Below the pieces are notes generated by a model. It was not told the DNA's origin and ran no database searches. It saw only the letters and a program-made list of their open reading frames with translations. This document shows, one piece after another, positions 54,500 to 64,000 of a stretch of 64,000 bases of DNA. The number at the start of each line of letters is the position of its first letter. Within the stretch, counting starts at the first letter, position 1. Position numbers and translations under genes: made by a program. The DNA lies in NCBI GenBank assembly GCA_000733355.1, contig JNVV01000065.1:168151-232150 (forward strand), written 5' to 3'. This DNA comes from Falciphora oryzae (Eukaryota; Ascomycota; Sordariomycetes; Magnaporthales; Magnaporthaceae).

Positions 54500-56837
54500 T
54501 TAAACAATCGTGATGGTATAGCCGGAACTTTCGTCGTAAGCTTCACACGGAATACCAGGGTAGTAGTAGGGGCCCAGCTCAAGATCTCGAATGTGCCGGA
54601 TACGGTCCAAGTATAGCTGGCTCCCCACGAATAAATCGTCATCGCCACTGACACTATCGTCGGCTTGGATCAATGGGCCAGCACCAGAAGCGCAATTATG
54701 GCGGTCTGTTTCTCAATGTGTTATTAGCAACACCCCATTCCGGGTCTTGTCTCCCGCCGGTGAAGCTCACCTCCTTGCTGACTGCCTGTTGTTCTCCGGA
54801 AGTTGCCGCTCTCTTCCTCCAAACCTATTAACAGAGCTATCCCACGACGACGATAGGTCTTGGATGCGCTGTCGTATGCGAGTATCAATGACAGTAGGTA
54901 ATAGTCGTCATCGCCCAACTGGCGGAGGGTGTCAACATCGGAGGAGTGGTGCAGCAAAGCGTAACACTCCCCCGCGTCTCCGACGAGTGGGGTGTCGACG
55001 TCCATCCGCACACCGGCGCACATCTTTCGTAGAAATTCCCGGCCGGCAGTCTTGTCGGTCAAGAACACATCGAATTCACCTGCATGTAAGCCTCCCGGGA
55101 CCAGCAGTATGGGGTGTAAGAGACCTTGTAGGCGAATGAACCCGCCTTTGAGCTCAGCGGTATCGTCTTCGCCCGATGGAGTGATCCCAGCTTCAAGGAC
55201 GTTGAGAAGGAGAAACTCGTCGGACCCATAGTCCGTGAGATGAACTTCTCCATCGACTGATGCCCAAGACCAGGATGGGCAACGGTAAATCCTCGGCCTG
55301 GTGTGGCCCCTGTCTTCGGAGACCTGCCAGGAGAGCTCCCACCCGAGATGTCGCCTCCATAGTCCTGCTAGGTAATCGTCCTTGAGGGCCTGGCGTGCTT
55401 CTTTCGCTATTGCGGAAATTGCAACCAGCTTGTCCTTTGAACAGGTTAGGCTTGTGCGCGAATAAGTCTCCATGACCTCTTTCCAAGCGCGGTAGCCATC
55501 GAATTGGGGAAGTGGGGGTTCTTGCCACTTCGGCCTCAGCTCTTTCCCGCCTTGTCTGAAATCAAGCTCTTTTATACGGAGAGCTTCGCGGTAACTGCGT
55601 ATCGTCGGTGGTAAACCCCTCGGGAATGCCTCGCAGGCGTGAAGCTCGAAGCACTCCCAGTAAAGCTGGTCCGAGCCGAAGTGGAGAATCCTCGGAGCCG
55701 AGAGCCGTTCCTGCAGAACCCAGCCGCGGGTGTTGAGAACCGCCTCTGAGACGCCGTTTTCCCACATGTGTATGTCTGAAACCATATACGTCGATGGGGG
55801 GCAATCCTCCCACCTTGTTACGGTAACAGCGGGTCGCACCACGCCAGGGTCGCGATCGAAGAAGAGTCCTCCATGACTGTCCTTTGACGCAGTCGCAGCA
55901 ATATTGCACAGTCCATTCTGGTAAATGCGCCCCATTACGGACGATTCTGCGCTCCAGTCCTGGGCCGAGTCCTGAATGATACACAAAGAATCGATCCAGA
56001 GGTAGCGGATTCTCAAACGGCTTGCGACTTCGAATGCATCCCGGAAGGTTCTGGGGAGCTCCGACTCGGGTAAACGCACCAGAAATGCCCCCAAAGTGTC
56101 ACGAGTGAGCTTCACAGTTGCAGCAGAGCCCCAGCAATGGCTCAGTGTCGCGTATCGACCCGATGGGGGGGTTCGGCTGGTTTCGATCAGACGACGCGGA
56201 ACAAAGGCTCCCGATCCAAGGTCGATAAGGCGCGTTGGAAACCAAGATGGGGAATCCGTGGCTGTTTTGCATTTCGCATGGAATTTGGTGCATCCTTGAA
56301 ACCATTGCATCGCCTGCGCCCAGCTCGCCGGCGAACCAGTGTTGCGGGGAAGGCCCTCGAGCTCCTTGGAGTTCGTCAAGCCTTCTCGTTTCTATGTAAG
56401 CCTGGGCGCTCGCGATTTTGCTCCAAGTGAATAAATATACTTCCTCACCTACCTGGAGCCGGAAACGCACCGAGCATTACCTCATAGCCGCCATTATGGC
56501 GTACCCACACTTGGAAGGGATGCGGGTGACGACTTGCGACGTCGACCTTGCAGTGGTACATGTAAACTGTGAATGACGTGTCGCACTTGAGTGACTGCAT
56601 CTCGGTGGCACTGAGCTTGCTCATGAGGAGCTTCACGAACACCGCACATATGTAGCATCCTTCTCTCGCCGATCTTTGTAGGCCCTCTACCGATAGATGG
56701 TGTGCCGTCTCCTTGGAGAAGGGAAACGGAATTCTTGTATATGTGTAATTCTCCTGACGTAGGCGTGATTGTCCCAGGCCAAGAGGACTGAGGCCAGCCT
56801 GGAAGATGGGCAGGCACTTGTCACATAGGGCCGACAT
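54500..56837 (-). CDS. HET-domain (heterokaryon incompatibility) protein (3 exons, 733 aa)
   Basis: The exons are 56453-56837, 54771-56381 and 54500-54705. Introns are GTAGGT to GAAG and GTGAGC to ACAG. The second intron replaces an unspliced tail with the conserved family end LYLDRIRHIRDLELGPYYYP and GYTITIV. The N-terminal zinc-ribbon-like start is MSALCDKCLPIFQAGL. The HET domain has YATLSHCWGSAATVKL (about 205-220), RYLWIDSLCIIQDSAQDW and GRIYQNGLCNIAATAS; GWVLQERLSAPRILHF and CPSWSWASVDG follow. HET proteins trigger cell death on non-self recognition after hyphal fusion; most family members have no assigned allelic partner. The gene is intact. A WD40 pseudogene lies 0.6 kb upstream on the other strand. 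Confidence 0.9.
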
Positions 56838-57480
56838 GGCGATGCTCTCGTCCGTCGCTCGTCACCTAGGCGCCAGGGCGACCGGAGGGTCTAGGGCTCG
56901 ATTCGGTGCTACGAACGATGGTAGAATGGGCCGACTGAAGTTGCGGGCGTGCTGCTTGGTTCTGTCCCTTCTACCGCCATCAGAGTTTTACCCCGCCGTT
57001 AGTGTCAACCCCCACCATTAGCGCGGTCTTGGCGGGTCGTTAGAGGTGATTCATCTCCTGGCGGCGTGGCGCAGTGGTAGGACCGTGCGATGTATGCACT
57101 CCGCCACATTAGGAGTTGAGGTTCTCCCAAGTTTCCGATTTTGAAGTCGTTTAAAGTGGGGTAAAAGCGCTAGCACGACGCTGTGAAACAGGCTCACAAC
57201 CGTGAAATATCGAGGTGGTTCTGCCGTTCCAGGGACGGTGGAACGGCCTCCTCCGAATCTTTATCTCGGAACAGAAGTGAGAAATGATCAACCGACGGAG
57301 GAGGAGGTCCTGATGGTGCTGAGCTAGGGAGATGACAGTGCCATCGCCGTCCCTGCCATCTTCATGTTTCGTCCCCAGATATGCCCATCATCGTGTGCCA
57401 GGCCACTGCCGGACACCCCAACTGGCATCTCAACAAGGGCCCTAAAAGGCCCCGTGGGAGGAGAAGACACAGAGCCCGAG
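56838..57480. other. Intergenic, HET promoter side
   Basis: No gene is supported. A short segment near 57066 (TGGCGCAGTGG) looks like a tRNA A box, but no tRNA can be folded. Confidence 0.35.
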
Positions 57481-58620
57481 GACATGACAGAGCGTTGGGT
57501 CGGGGTGGCACCGGCTCTTGCAAGTGGCTGGGACAAGTGCCTGCAAACACTCGAGGCCCGCAGAGAAGCTGTCCTATCGTTGACGCACTCGCCAGACGGC
57601 AACCATCTCGTGTCACGGTCAATGGACAAAGCGGTGAAGACATGGGACGTGACTACTGGCTAGGAACTGCACACCTTGATTTATTAGACGTCATGGGTCG
57701 TGTTAGTGGCATTCTCACCAGACGGCCGCCAGCCCGCATCTACGTCAAGCGAAGCTATTGCGATCTTGACAGTCAAAACACTTGCGGTTGATGGCGCCAA
57801 TGTTTTGACCTCGTTCTCCCCAGACGGCCTCGACCTCACCTCAATGTCTAGCCACGGCGAGACCAGTACCTAGAACGTGGCTGCAGGGAAGCTGAGGAAG
57901 AAGTTGCAACGACGCGAGAAGTTGGCCAAATCAGTCGCGTGCTCGCCCCGCAGTTGTAGGGTCGCGACGTGGGTCCAGGAGGATGTGTACGTCTGGAATA
58001 TCGCAGGCAGGAAATTTCCCCGCTGAAATACAACGGGCCGAATCCGAATCGGTTTTGCTTGGAGTTTTCCCCGACAGCCAGCGGCTCGCGATCTGGAGAA
58101 ACTTTTCACTCTAACTTCACGACCTCTCCACCAGCCAGGACAACACTCTAAGGGCGATAGGCACCAAAAATATCTGTCGGAGTCCTTCGTTTTCCTCAAC
58201 CGGCCGACGGCCCGCGGTGGCTAACATTTATCAGGTTACCGCCTACCGACTAGACGCGGACGAGGAAGAATCAACCGTCTGCCGGCCCAGGAATTCGTCT
58301 GGCCGCTTCATGTCCGCTCGACTTTCACCAGACGCCAGCAACTCGCCACGGCGGCAAGCGATGGGACCATCCAGCTCTGGGATGCCACCGGCAACAACAG
58401 TGAAGCCGCTGAACACTCCCGCGCTGACCACACGTGTCTCGTGTTCGTGTGATAGCCATCGAGTTGCGGTGGGGACTTCGGAGGACATCACCGTTTGGGA
58501 CCTCCTACCCAGGAGAAAACTGAGGCTCGAGCGGACAGGCACGGTGATCTCCTGGGGAGCGATTCTGGCACGTCGCCTGACAGGCGGCTGCTAGCACAAC
58601 TGACTAGGGACGACATCGCT
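57481..58620 (+). pseudogene. Decayed WD40-repeat gene (NWD-type tail)
   Basis: WD40 pieces occur in changing frames with many stops: SGWDKCLQTLEARREAVLSL then SPDGNHLVSRSMDKAVKTWD (about 57520-57660), AFSPDGRQPASTSSE (57710), TSFSPDGLDLTS (57810), VACSPRS...VYVWNIAGRKF (57940-58010) and ATAASDGTIQLWDATGN (58335-58400), then GTSEDITVWDLLPRRKL (58470-58520). The GWDxCLQTLEGH-like opening is typical of the WD40 tail of fungal NACHT-WD (HET-E/HNWD) proteins. No NACHT domain remains in the window. Confidence 0.65.
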
Positions 58621-58699
58621 ATCTAGGAGCTGTGTCCTGAGGGTGTGATGGCCTGCTAAAACATTAGGGTTCAGTATGACAGGATCGACATGAGGATTA

Positions 58700-59003
58700 T
58701 TCCGGGAACACCTCTATTGTACGCACCCCGCACGCCGGCCGGTATCGCTGATTAATTATGTAAATTTGCCTGTGCCACGCACCCGAGTCAACACAGGCCA
58801 CAATTTCAATTGCCGTCACGTTGCACAACTGCTAACAACAAAGTGAAGCTATTCCCAACCTCGCCATAATGTAGCCAACGTCCTCAGAAACCTACGGCAG
58901 TGACGACGACGAGTTTCAGGGGCGCTCTCGGTCTCGTGGGAGGACCTGTGACGGTATCCGGGATACTGCCAGGCGTAATTACTCCCACTGGGGGTTGGGG
59001 GGC
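58700..59003 (+). mobile_element. Truncated relic of the hAT-type element (copy 2)
   Basis: It matches the left part of copy 1: TGTACGCACCCCG, the GGTATCGCTGATTAATTATG block, the CACGCACCCGAGTCAACACA block and the start of the element ORF (SETYGSDDDEFQGRSRSRGR, then IRDTARRNYSHWG). The right end and any second inverted repeat are missing, so the copy is truncated after TCCCACTGGGGGTTGG. Confidence 0.75.
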
Positions 59004-59934
59004 TGCAAAAGTACCGCGTGGCAAAAAAAAGTAGCAGCGAAGTAAAGCGCAAGCAATACAAGCCCGGCCGTATTGTGTCGATGTCTCCTGGGGTTGGCAA
59101 CCCTCAGGAGCTCCTCCCGGGAACTAGCCTAAGGGAGGCAGCCCAGCGACCGGAGATAGTGGCTAGTTCCGCGGCGCTTCGGGGCTAACGGCGCCGTTAT
59201 GCTGCTCCCCCGCTGCTACGATACCTTGCGCCCTAGCTCGTCTCCATTTTGGTCCTGTGAGACATTTTTGACAGTCCCACCCAAACTCTTTCCATTGGCC
59301 CACGCCTACGGTCTGGGATGCAAAAGTCCTGTTGATATGCGCGTATGGTTTACGAATCCCTGTTCAGGATCAATTGCTACCCATAAGCTCGGCACAATGA
59401 GACGCCCATTTCTACGATTGGAGCTCCTCAAGTGGCAGGAAGAAACCCCAAGTCGGGATTTAGAAACATCCGCCGGGGTAATCCCCGAGAGATCCCGGTA
59501 TACACCATAACCAAAGAACCACGCTAAGGAATTATGTTAAGGAATTATGCCTTACGTGGGCCGGCGATGCGCAACGACGATGGTATTCTCTCCCCCCAAG
59601 CTAAGCGAGCGCGCACTGACTGGAAAATGACCCAGTACAAGCGGATGTCTCGGGACTCAGTCGAGGGCGGGATCTCCTGGCCAGGTGCTAGTTGCAATTA
59701 GGCTAGAGCTTGGGCAAAGATATAAATGCCAATGAACCCCAGAAATATGTCCTTCAAATAACACCGGTATGGATTCAATAACTTGAAGATCCAGAGTGAT
59801 ACTTGGCAAGTTCTACCTTTCCTGTTTACCAGGGTCACGCCGCTTATTAACTCCAATACATTCAACGTCTGTCACCAGAGTGACACTGCGCCGACGGGGT
59901 TGATCAGCTCTTCTCTTCCTCTAATTGTCCTAAA
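59004..59934. other. Non-coding stretch, possibly repeat-derived
   Basis: No gene is recognisable. GC-rich segments around 59080-59190 look repetitive in style but match nothing else in the window. The last 100 bp would be the SDR gene promoter. Confidence 0.35.
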
Positions 59935-60690
59935 ATGGCCTCGGCAGGCAGCAGCAACCCCCTGGCGATCCCACGCGGATCCGTGGTCCTGGTAACCGGC
60001 GTCTCCGGCTATATCGCATCCCATATCGCGAAGGTCTTCCTGGAGCAGGGCTACCGGGTCCGAGGCACGGTCCGGAGCCGCTCCAAAGCGACCTTCCTTT
60101 CTGATGGCCCGTTCGAAAAGTACGCCAAGGACGGCCGCCTGGAACTCTTCGACGTGCCCGACATGGCGGTCGCAGGAGCCTACAAAGAGGCAATCAAGGG
60201 CGTCTCGGCTGTCGTTAACGTCGCCACCGTTATCAACATGGAGTTGGATCCGGACAAGGTCGTGCCGGCCGTCGTGGACTCCATGATGGATCTCCTGCGT
60301 ACGGCGGCGGGCGAGCCCTCCGTCCGGCGCTTTGTGCACTGCTCCACCATCGGCACCGTCTTCGCCGCCGCCGTCGACAACCGGACAGACGACTTCTCGG
60401 TCTTTACCAAAGACTCGTGGAACGACGAGGCCGTCGAGCTTGCTTATAACCGCCGTCCCGGAATCGACGAGCTCACGCAAGGGCTGACGATCTACCAGGC
60501 GAGCAAGGTCTTGGCCGAGAAGGCGGCCTGGAAGTTCGTTGGCGAGGAAAAGCCCGGGTTCGCTTTCAGCACTATTCACCCATTTTTCGTGCTCGGGGCC
60601 GTGTTTAGCAAAGCGCACCTTAACACCACGCCCGGGTGGTTCTTGAACTTTTACAACGGCGCGGACGATCTACTGGAGATTAGAGGTGAG

Positions 60691-60752
<62 letters not shown>

Positions 60753-61130
60753 CAAGCCCCAGCCCGAGCTCTACTCCTACAACAATGCTATCGGCTCATA
60801 ACGGACATCTCGCTGAAAAAGACAAAAATAGCTGCCCACGTGCACGTTGATGACATTGCCATCCTGCACTTCGCCGCCGCCGTCGACCCGGACGTTAAGG
60901 GCGAGCGCATCATCGCGTCCGTTGAGAAATTCAACTGGAACACCATCCTCGCCCTGCTGCGGCGCATGTACCCGGACCGTAAGTTCCGCGACGACATACC
61001 TGGGGTCGAGGGCCTCCTCGGTCAAACCTACGACGATTCGCTCCCGGTGTCCCTGCTGAAAAGGTGGGCCGGCCGCGGCTGGATCTCGCTCGAGCAGAGC
61101 GTCCGCGAGACCATCGAGTCGGCGATCTGA
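59935..61130 (+). CDS. NAD(P)-dependent epimerase/reductase, extended SDR family (2 exons, 372 aa)
   Basis: Exon 1 is 59935-60685. Exon 2 probably starts at 60763 (CCCCAG acceptor) and ends at 61130; AAG and GAG acceptors six bases either side would also keep frame. Residues 17-30 hold the nucleotide loop VVLVTGVSGYIASH (TGxxGxxA). The catalytic Tyr187 and Lys191 are in YQASKVLAEKAAWKF; STIHPFFVLGA is the substrate-side strand and HVHVDDIAILHFAAAVDPDV the C-terminal signature. This is the dihydroflavonol-4-reductase/GRE2-like group, which reduces ketones or aldehydes; the substrate is unknown. The intron contains a long (AC)n run and the residues coded just after it are poorly conserved, so the exon 2 start is the least certain part. 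Confidence 0.8.
60695..60750 (+). repeat. (AC)28 microsatellite inside the SDR intron
   Basis: 28 uninterrupted AC dinucleotides begin nine bases after the GTGAGG donor. Such a run is likely length-polymorphic between strains and could affect splicing efficiency. Confidence 0.95.
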
Positions 61131-61430
61131 CCCGGGAGGTTCCACTTCATGACCACGGGGGGATGTAACGGAGACGCGTGAATTTAACTCCTGCAGCCGG
61201 TTGACCGCGTGTATGAAGCCACACATTTGTAATGAAACTACGCAATCTTCAATCAAGACTGAAAGCCGAAAGACGCAGAGCACGGCAGAGAGACTCTCTG
61301 CCGCTGCTGATATGTGGGGGAAAATTGGCGATAAAATATGGATGGCCGATTGCGTGCCAGTCGTCCGGCTTAACTATGCGTCCTACCCAAGCTCTCCAAC
61401 ACTGAGAGTTAATTACCGAAGCTAGCCGGC

Positions 61431-62040
61431 ATGGGACTATCCGACAAACTGCCCGAGGGCCTTGACGATATCGACCTGGTAGTGGCTGGAGGTAGCACCG
61501 CGGGCCGGCCCGCAGCGGCGGCCCCTGGGCTGAGCATCCTCGTGGTCGAGTGCGGGCGCGACAACACGGGTATCGCCGCCATAGAGAATCCCGTCTTCTT
61601 CCTGCAGCACCTTGTCCCGCAAACTGGAGCTTCGCTTTTTTACGACGCCAACAAGAGCGAAGAGGCGCTGGGCAGGAAGGTCGTCGTAGCGGCCGGCGGA
61701 GTGCTGGGAGGCGGGTCCAACGTGAACATGATGGCGTACTCACGCCCGCAACGGTGCGACCTGGGCGTCTGGAATGTGCCGGGCTGGATGGCGGACGAGA
61801 TGCCGCCGTTTTTTAAAAAAAGTTCGAAACGCACCACGGGCCGGGGCCGGACACGGTGCGCGGCAAGACCGGTCCCATCTAGGTCTCTGACGGCACGTTC
61901 CGCAACGAGTCTTTTACGACCAACTTCATCAAGGCCACCGGTGCCCACGGCCACGCCGAAATTGTGGACGCACAGGATAATTATAACCTCGGTTAACGGC
62001 GTGGCGCCCGCCCTCCGCTCGAGGCGAAGGCGATAGGGAA
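61431..62040 (+). pseudogene. Truncated GMC oxidoreductase (alcohol-oxidase-like) pseudogene
   Basis: ATG 61431 starts MGLSDKLPEGLDDIDLVVAG, followed by a damaged FAD-binding motif (AGGSTAGRPAAAAPG lacks the usual GxGxxG spacing and strand), then LSILVVECGRDNTGIAAIEN and LGGGSNVNMMAYSRPQRCDL, GVWNVPGWMADEMPPFFKKS, all as in fungal alcohol oxidases. After about 61825 the frame shifts (VSDGTFRNESFTTNFI lies in another frame behind a stop) and homology ends near 62000. Only the first quarter of the usual 600-odd residues remains. It is probably inactive. Confidence 0.7.
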
Positions 62041-62211
62041 GTTAAAAGGCGGTTTGGTGCGAGGATTGGAACAATAAAAGGTCGAAAAATAGCGCGCGCG
62101 AGGCGCGCCCTGTGCTGCGAGGGGTGCAAGCCTTCCCGTTAGCTGGCAATAGGAACCCTCAAACCTTTGAGAGCCTTTTTTGCACTTTTAACCTAATTGC
62201 GTCGCTGTCGT

Positions 62212-62512
62212 TGTTGGATTGCTTTGACCGGCGCAGGCAATCGGTAAGGCCCGGAGAAGTCCCGGATCCTCCCGCCCCGTGATCAGAGATCACGGGATCT
62301 GAGGACCGGTGGACCCGCGAGGTTGGGGAGCAGGGGAACGGCCTTTGGCCGATCCAGAACGTGTATATATATCCTCCCTCTTGCTCCCTCTCTGGCAGAT
62401 AGATCCTTTCCGTCTTCGTGCACAATAATAGATCGATCCTCTGATATAAAGGATCGTTGTTCACCCTATTTGGAGATCTCCGTGCCTACAGGAGTACCTA
62501 CTCCTACCAACA
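62212..62512 (+). mobile_element. Solo LTR 1 (301 bp, 5-bp duplication GTCGT)
   Basis: It starts TGTTGGATTGC and ends CTACCAACA, with GTCGT directly on both sides (62207-62211, 62513-62517). Its 3' part shares TATATA, AGATAGATCC, GCACAATA, GGAGATCTCCGTGCC and CAGGAGTACCTACTCC-type blocks with the LTR at 63628-63931. Internal retrotransposon sequence is absent, so this is a recombined solo LTR. Confidence 0.85.
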
Positions 62513-62530
62513 GTCGTCGTTATTAAAAAA

Positions 62531-63523
62531 GAGCGCTTTTCCGTGCACACCATAATCGTACGCACCCCTCCCCTACGCACCCCCGATATCGCTGATCATG
62601 TAATTTTGTGTGGGGTAGACAGCCAAATCCACACAGCCCTGGAGGTGAGCCAACGCAACAGATAGAAAACGTCACAAAGCAAGGAAATGAAGCTATTCAG
62701 AAGTAAAAAGTACATGAATCGATAGCCTAGAAGCTACTCTACCTGCCAGCGGCCCTCCTCGTCACAAAAACCACGCGTTAGATCCCGGCGGAGGTCCTCC
62801 TGGAACCTATCCTCTGATGCCTCCCGTTGTTCCTGTGCCCTCCTCGCCGCAACCCTCTGTGCGATAGTCTCCTCTGCCTCGCGTTTACGCTCTGCAGCCT
62901 CTTTGGGGGTCTCCGGGCCTGCAAAAGGATCGTCTGGATCCTCTGCAATCTCTACCGAGGCCACAAAAATCACCGATTGCACGGGGGAGGGCGCTAATGC
63001 CGTGGCAGGGCGTCTATCCGAATCAGCCTCGTCTGCAGCCTCGAGGGTATCACCGACCTCCCAATGCGAGTAATCGCGCCTGGCGGTATCCGCGATCCCG
63101 TTCCGGGTCCTCCCACGAGGCTTAGGGCGCCTCTCGTCGCCCTCGTCGTCGCTAAAGGGTCCCTGGCCCCGTGGGCAGCCCTTTTGCACCCCCACGGGGT
63201 CCCTAACGCCCCAGAAAGGATCTTCGGCGTCCCGCGGCCGCCGTTCCAGGCGAGTGTTTCCGAGCTCTCTGAAGTGCTGCGGCCGTCCTCGTCGCTTCCC
63301 GAGTACTCTGACGACGTTGGCGACGCCATGGCGGGCTTGGGAATAGCTTTAAGTTGTTTGTAGCGTTGTTGGGCGTTGTGCAACGTGGCCTGCAATTTGC
63401 ATTTTGGCCTGTGCAGATTTGGCTGGCTGACACATACAAAATTACATAATCAGCGATATCGGGCGTTTGGGGGGTGCGTAGAGATAGGGTGCGTACGACC
63501 ATGGTGTGCACGGAAAAACGCTC
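62531..63523 (-). mobile_element. hAT-type non-autonomous element, copy 3 (993 bp, 8-bp target duplication)
   Basis: Inverted ends GAGCGCTTTTCCGTGCACAC / GAGCGTTTTTCCGTGCACAC continue through GTACGCACCC and CCGATATCGCTGAT blocks for about 80 bp. TTAAAAAA flanks both sides (62523-62530, 63524-63531). Orientation, judged by its ORF, is minus. It lies 18 bp right of solo LTR 1. It is the same family as 39993-41060. Confidence 0.88.
62734..63329 (-). pseudogene. Element-encoded ORF of hAT copy 3 (one frame change)
   Basis: ATG 63329 starts MASPTSSEYSGSDEDGRSTS. After a frame change near 63190 it continues CPRGQGPFSDDEGDERRPKP, RGRTRNGIADTARRDYSHWE, EDPDDPFAG and a charged coiled coil (ETIAQRVAARRAQEQREASE, then DRFQEDLRRDL), ending CDEEGRWQVE. 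The long second half is open for 150 codons and matches copy 1 almost block for block, although its N-terminal part needs a frame change in both copies. A hidden intron or programmed shift is an alternative to decay. Confidence 0.55.
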
Positions 63524-63627
63524 TTAAAAAAATAAAAAATAAAAATAAAAACGTTAGCGAACGCGGGTAGAACAAAACCAAATGGCTTATTAAAACCCGC
63601 ATAGCGATTCCAGCTTATTTCAATAGG

Positions 63628-63931
63628 TGTTGGATTATTATTCCAGCACTATTCCGGCGCATGCACTTGAGGGATTTGGAAGCCTGGAAGGCTTGGGAGG
63701 CCCGAGCCCTCCGGGGCCCACGGGGCCCCCGTGACCTGGAGGGCCAAGCCCTGTTGGCAATGTATATAAGGGGCTTCATGGCCTTCCCTTCTAGCAGATA
63801 GATTCCTTTCCTCTTTACGCGCACAATAGAGGATCCAACCAACCACCGTTAGGATCCGTGTTCGTCACTCCTGGGAGATCTCCGTGCCCGGCCCCCATTG
63901 GGGCCTACAGGAGTACCAACTCCTACCGACA
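63628..63931 (+). mobile_element. Solo LTR 2 (304 bp, 5-bp duplication ATAGG)
   Basis: It starts TGTTGGATTATT and ends CTACCGACA, with ATAGG on both sides (63623-63627, 63932-63936). It contains a TATATAAGG promoter-like box (about 63772). It is the same family as solo LTR 1. Confidence 0.85.
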
Positions 63932-64000
63932 ATAGGACCAATACCAGAAATAGCGAAATAGCCGTGCTTTTTCAACGTCCACTAACAGTGGGTCCGAAGG

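Noticed and set aside
57058..57135. Possible tRNA gene (TGGCGCAGTGG A-box-like, GAGGTTCTCC weak B box)
   Set aside because: No acceptor, anticodon or T stems can be paired. Chance or strongly decayed.
1..64000. CRISPR arrays, bacterial operons or phage genes
   Set aside because: Spliceosomal introns and fungal families throughout; no regular spaced repeats seen.

Overview
The window is nuclear DNA of a filamentous ascomycete (Pezizomycotina, most likely a Sordariomycete). The evidence is short spliceosomal introns with GTRNGT donors and CTRAC-type branch sites, GC-rich codon use, and fungal families such as Clr5-ankyrin, HET, UstYa/DUF3328, Rpn5, Pop7, Rav2/Rogdi and Atp18. AT-rich transposon islands and numerous decayed accessory genes point the same way. 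One 64-base assembly gap lies at 18077-18140. Exon coordinates were worked out by hand from splice signals and frame closure.

Region by region. 0.5-14.7 kb is mostly a core block: a Clr5-ankyrin gene, the divergent pair pop7/rav2, a NIPSNAP gene divergent from the four-exon ATP synthase j-subunit gene atp18, an FSH-type serine hydrolase, and the proteasome subunit rpn5. 15-18 kb holds a tRNA-like element and a decayed STAND/ankyrin-type gene. 18.3-25 kb holds a secreted Pro/Gly-rich protein and then what looks like a fungal RiPP (dikaritin-type) cluster. That cluster has two UstYa-family genes, each with paired HxxHC motifs, and a small secreted precursor with two 49-residue repeats set off by Lys-Arg (Kex2) sites. 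25.6-27.1 kb is an AT-rich island of two mariner-type MITEs. 28.5-34.4 kb carries an MFS transporter, small hypothetical ORFs and a large secreted subtilisin.

35-41.2 kb is a sacsin-like (HSP90-type ATPase) gene on the minus strand, now a pseudogene. It carries frameshifts, a 1068-bp hAT-type element with a perfect 8-bp target duplication, and a 396-bp miniature LTR retroelement (TRIM). The TRIM has two identical 91-bp LTRs, a 5-bp target duplication and a copia-like half-tRNA primer site. 42-47.4 kb returns to housekeeping genes: beta-carbonic anhydrase, mitochondrial ribosomal protein S16 and a seven-exon NAD(P)HX epimerase gene. 47.4-52.8 kb has no gene I can support. 52.8-64 kb is accessory: a broken F-box/DUF7730-like gene, an intact three-exon HET gene, a WD40 pseudogene, an SDR reductase, a truncated GMC oxidase pseudogene, two solo LTRs with perfect 5-bp target duplications, and a second hAT-type copy with an 8-bp duplication.

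The most interesting proposal is the UstYa/UstYa/Kex2-repeat precursor group. By analogy with ustiloxin, phomopsin and asperipin pathways, the precursor would enter the secretory route, be cut at Lys-Arg by a Kex2-type protease, and be oxidatively cyclised by the UstYa proteins. The nearby MFS gene is a possible exporter. The repeat unit is much longer than in known dikaritin precursors, so the product, if there is one, is not predictable from this sequence.
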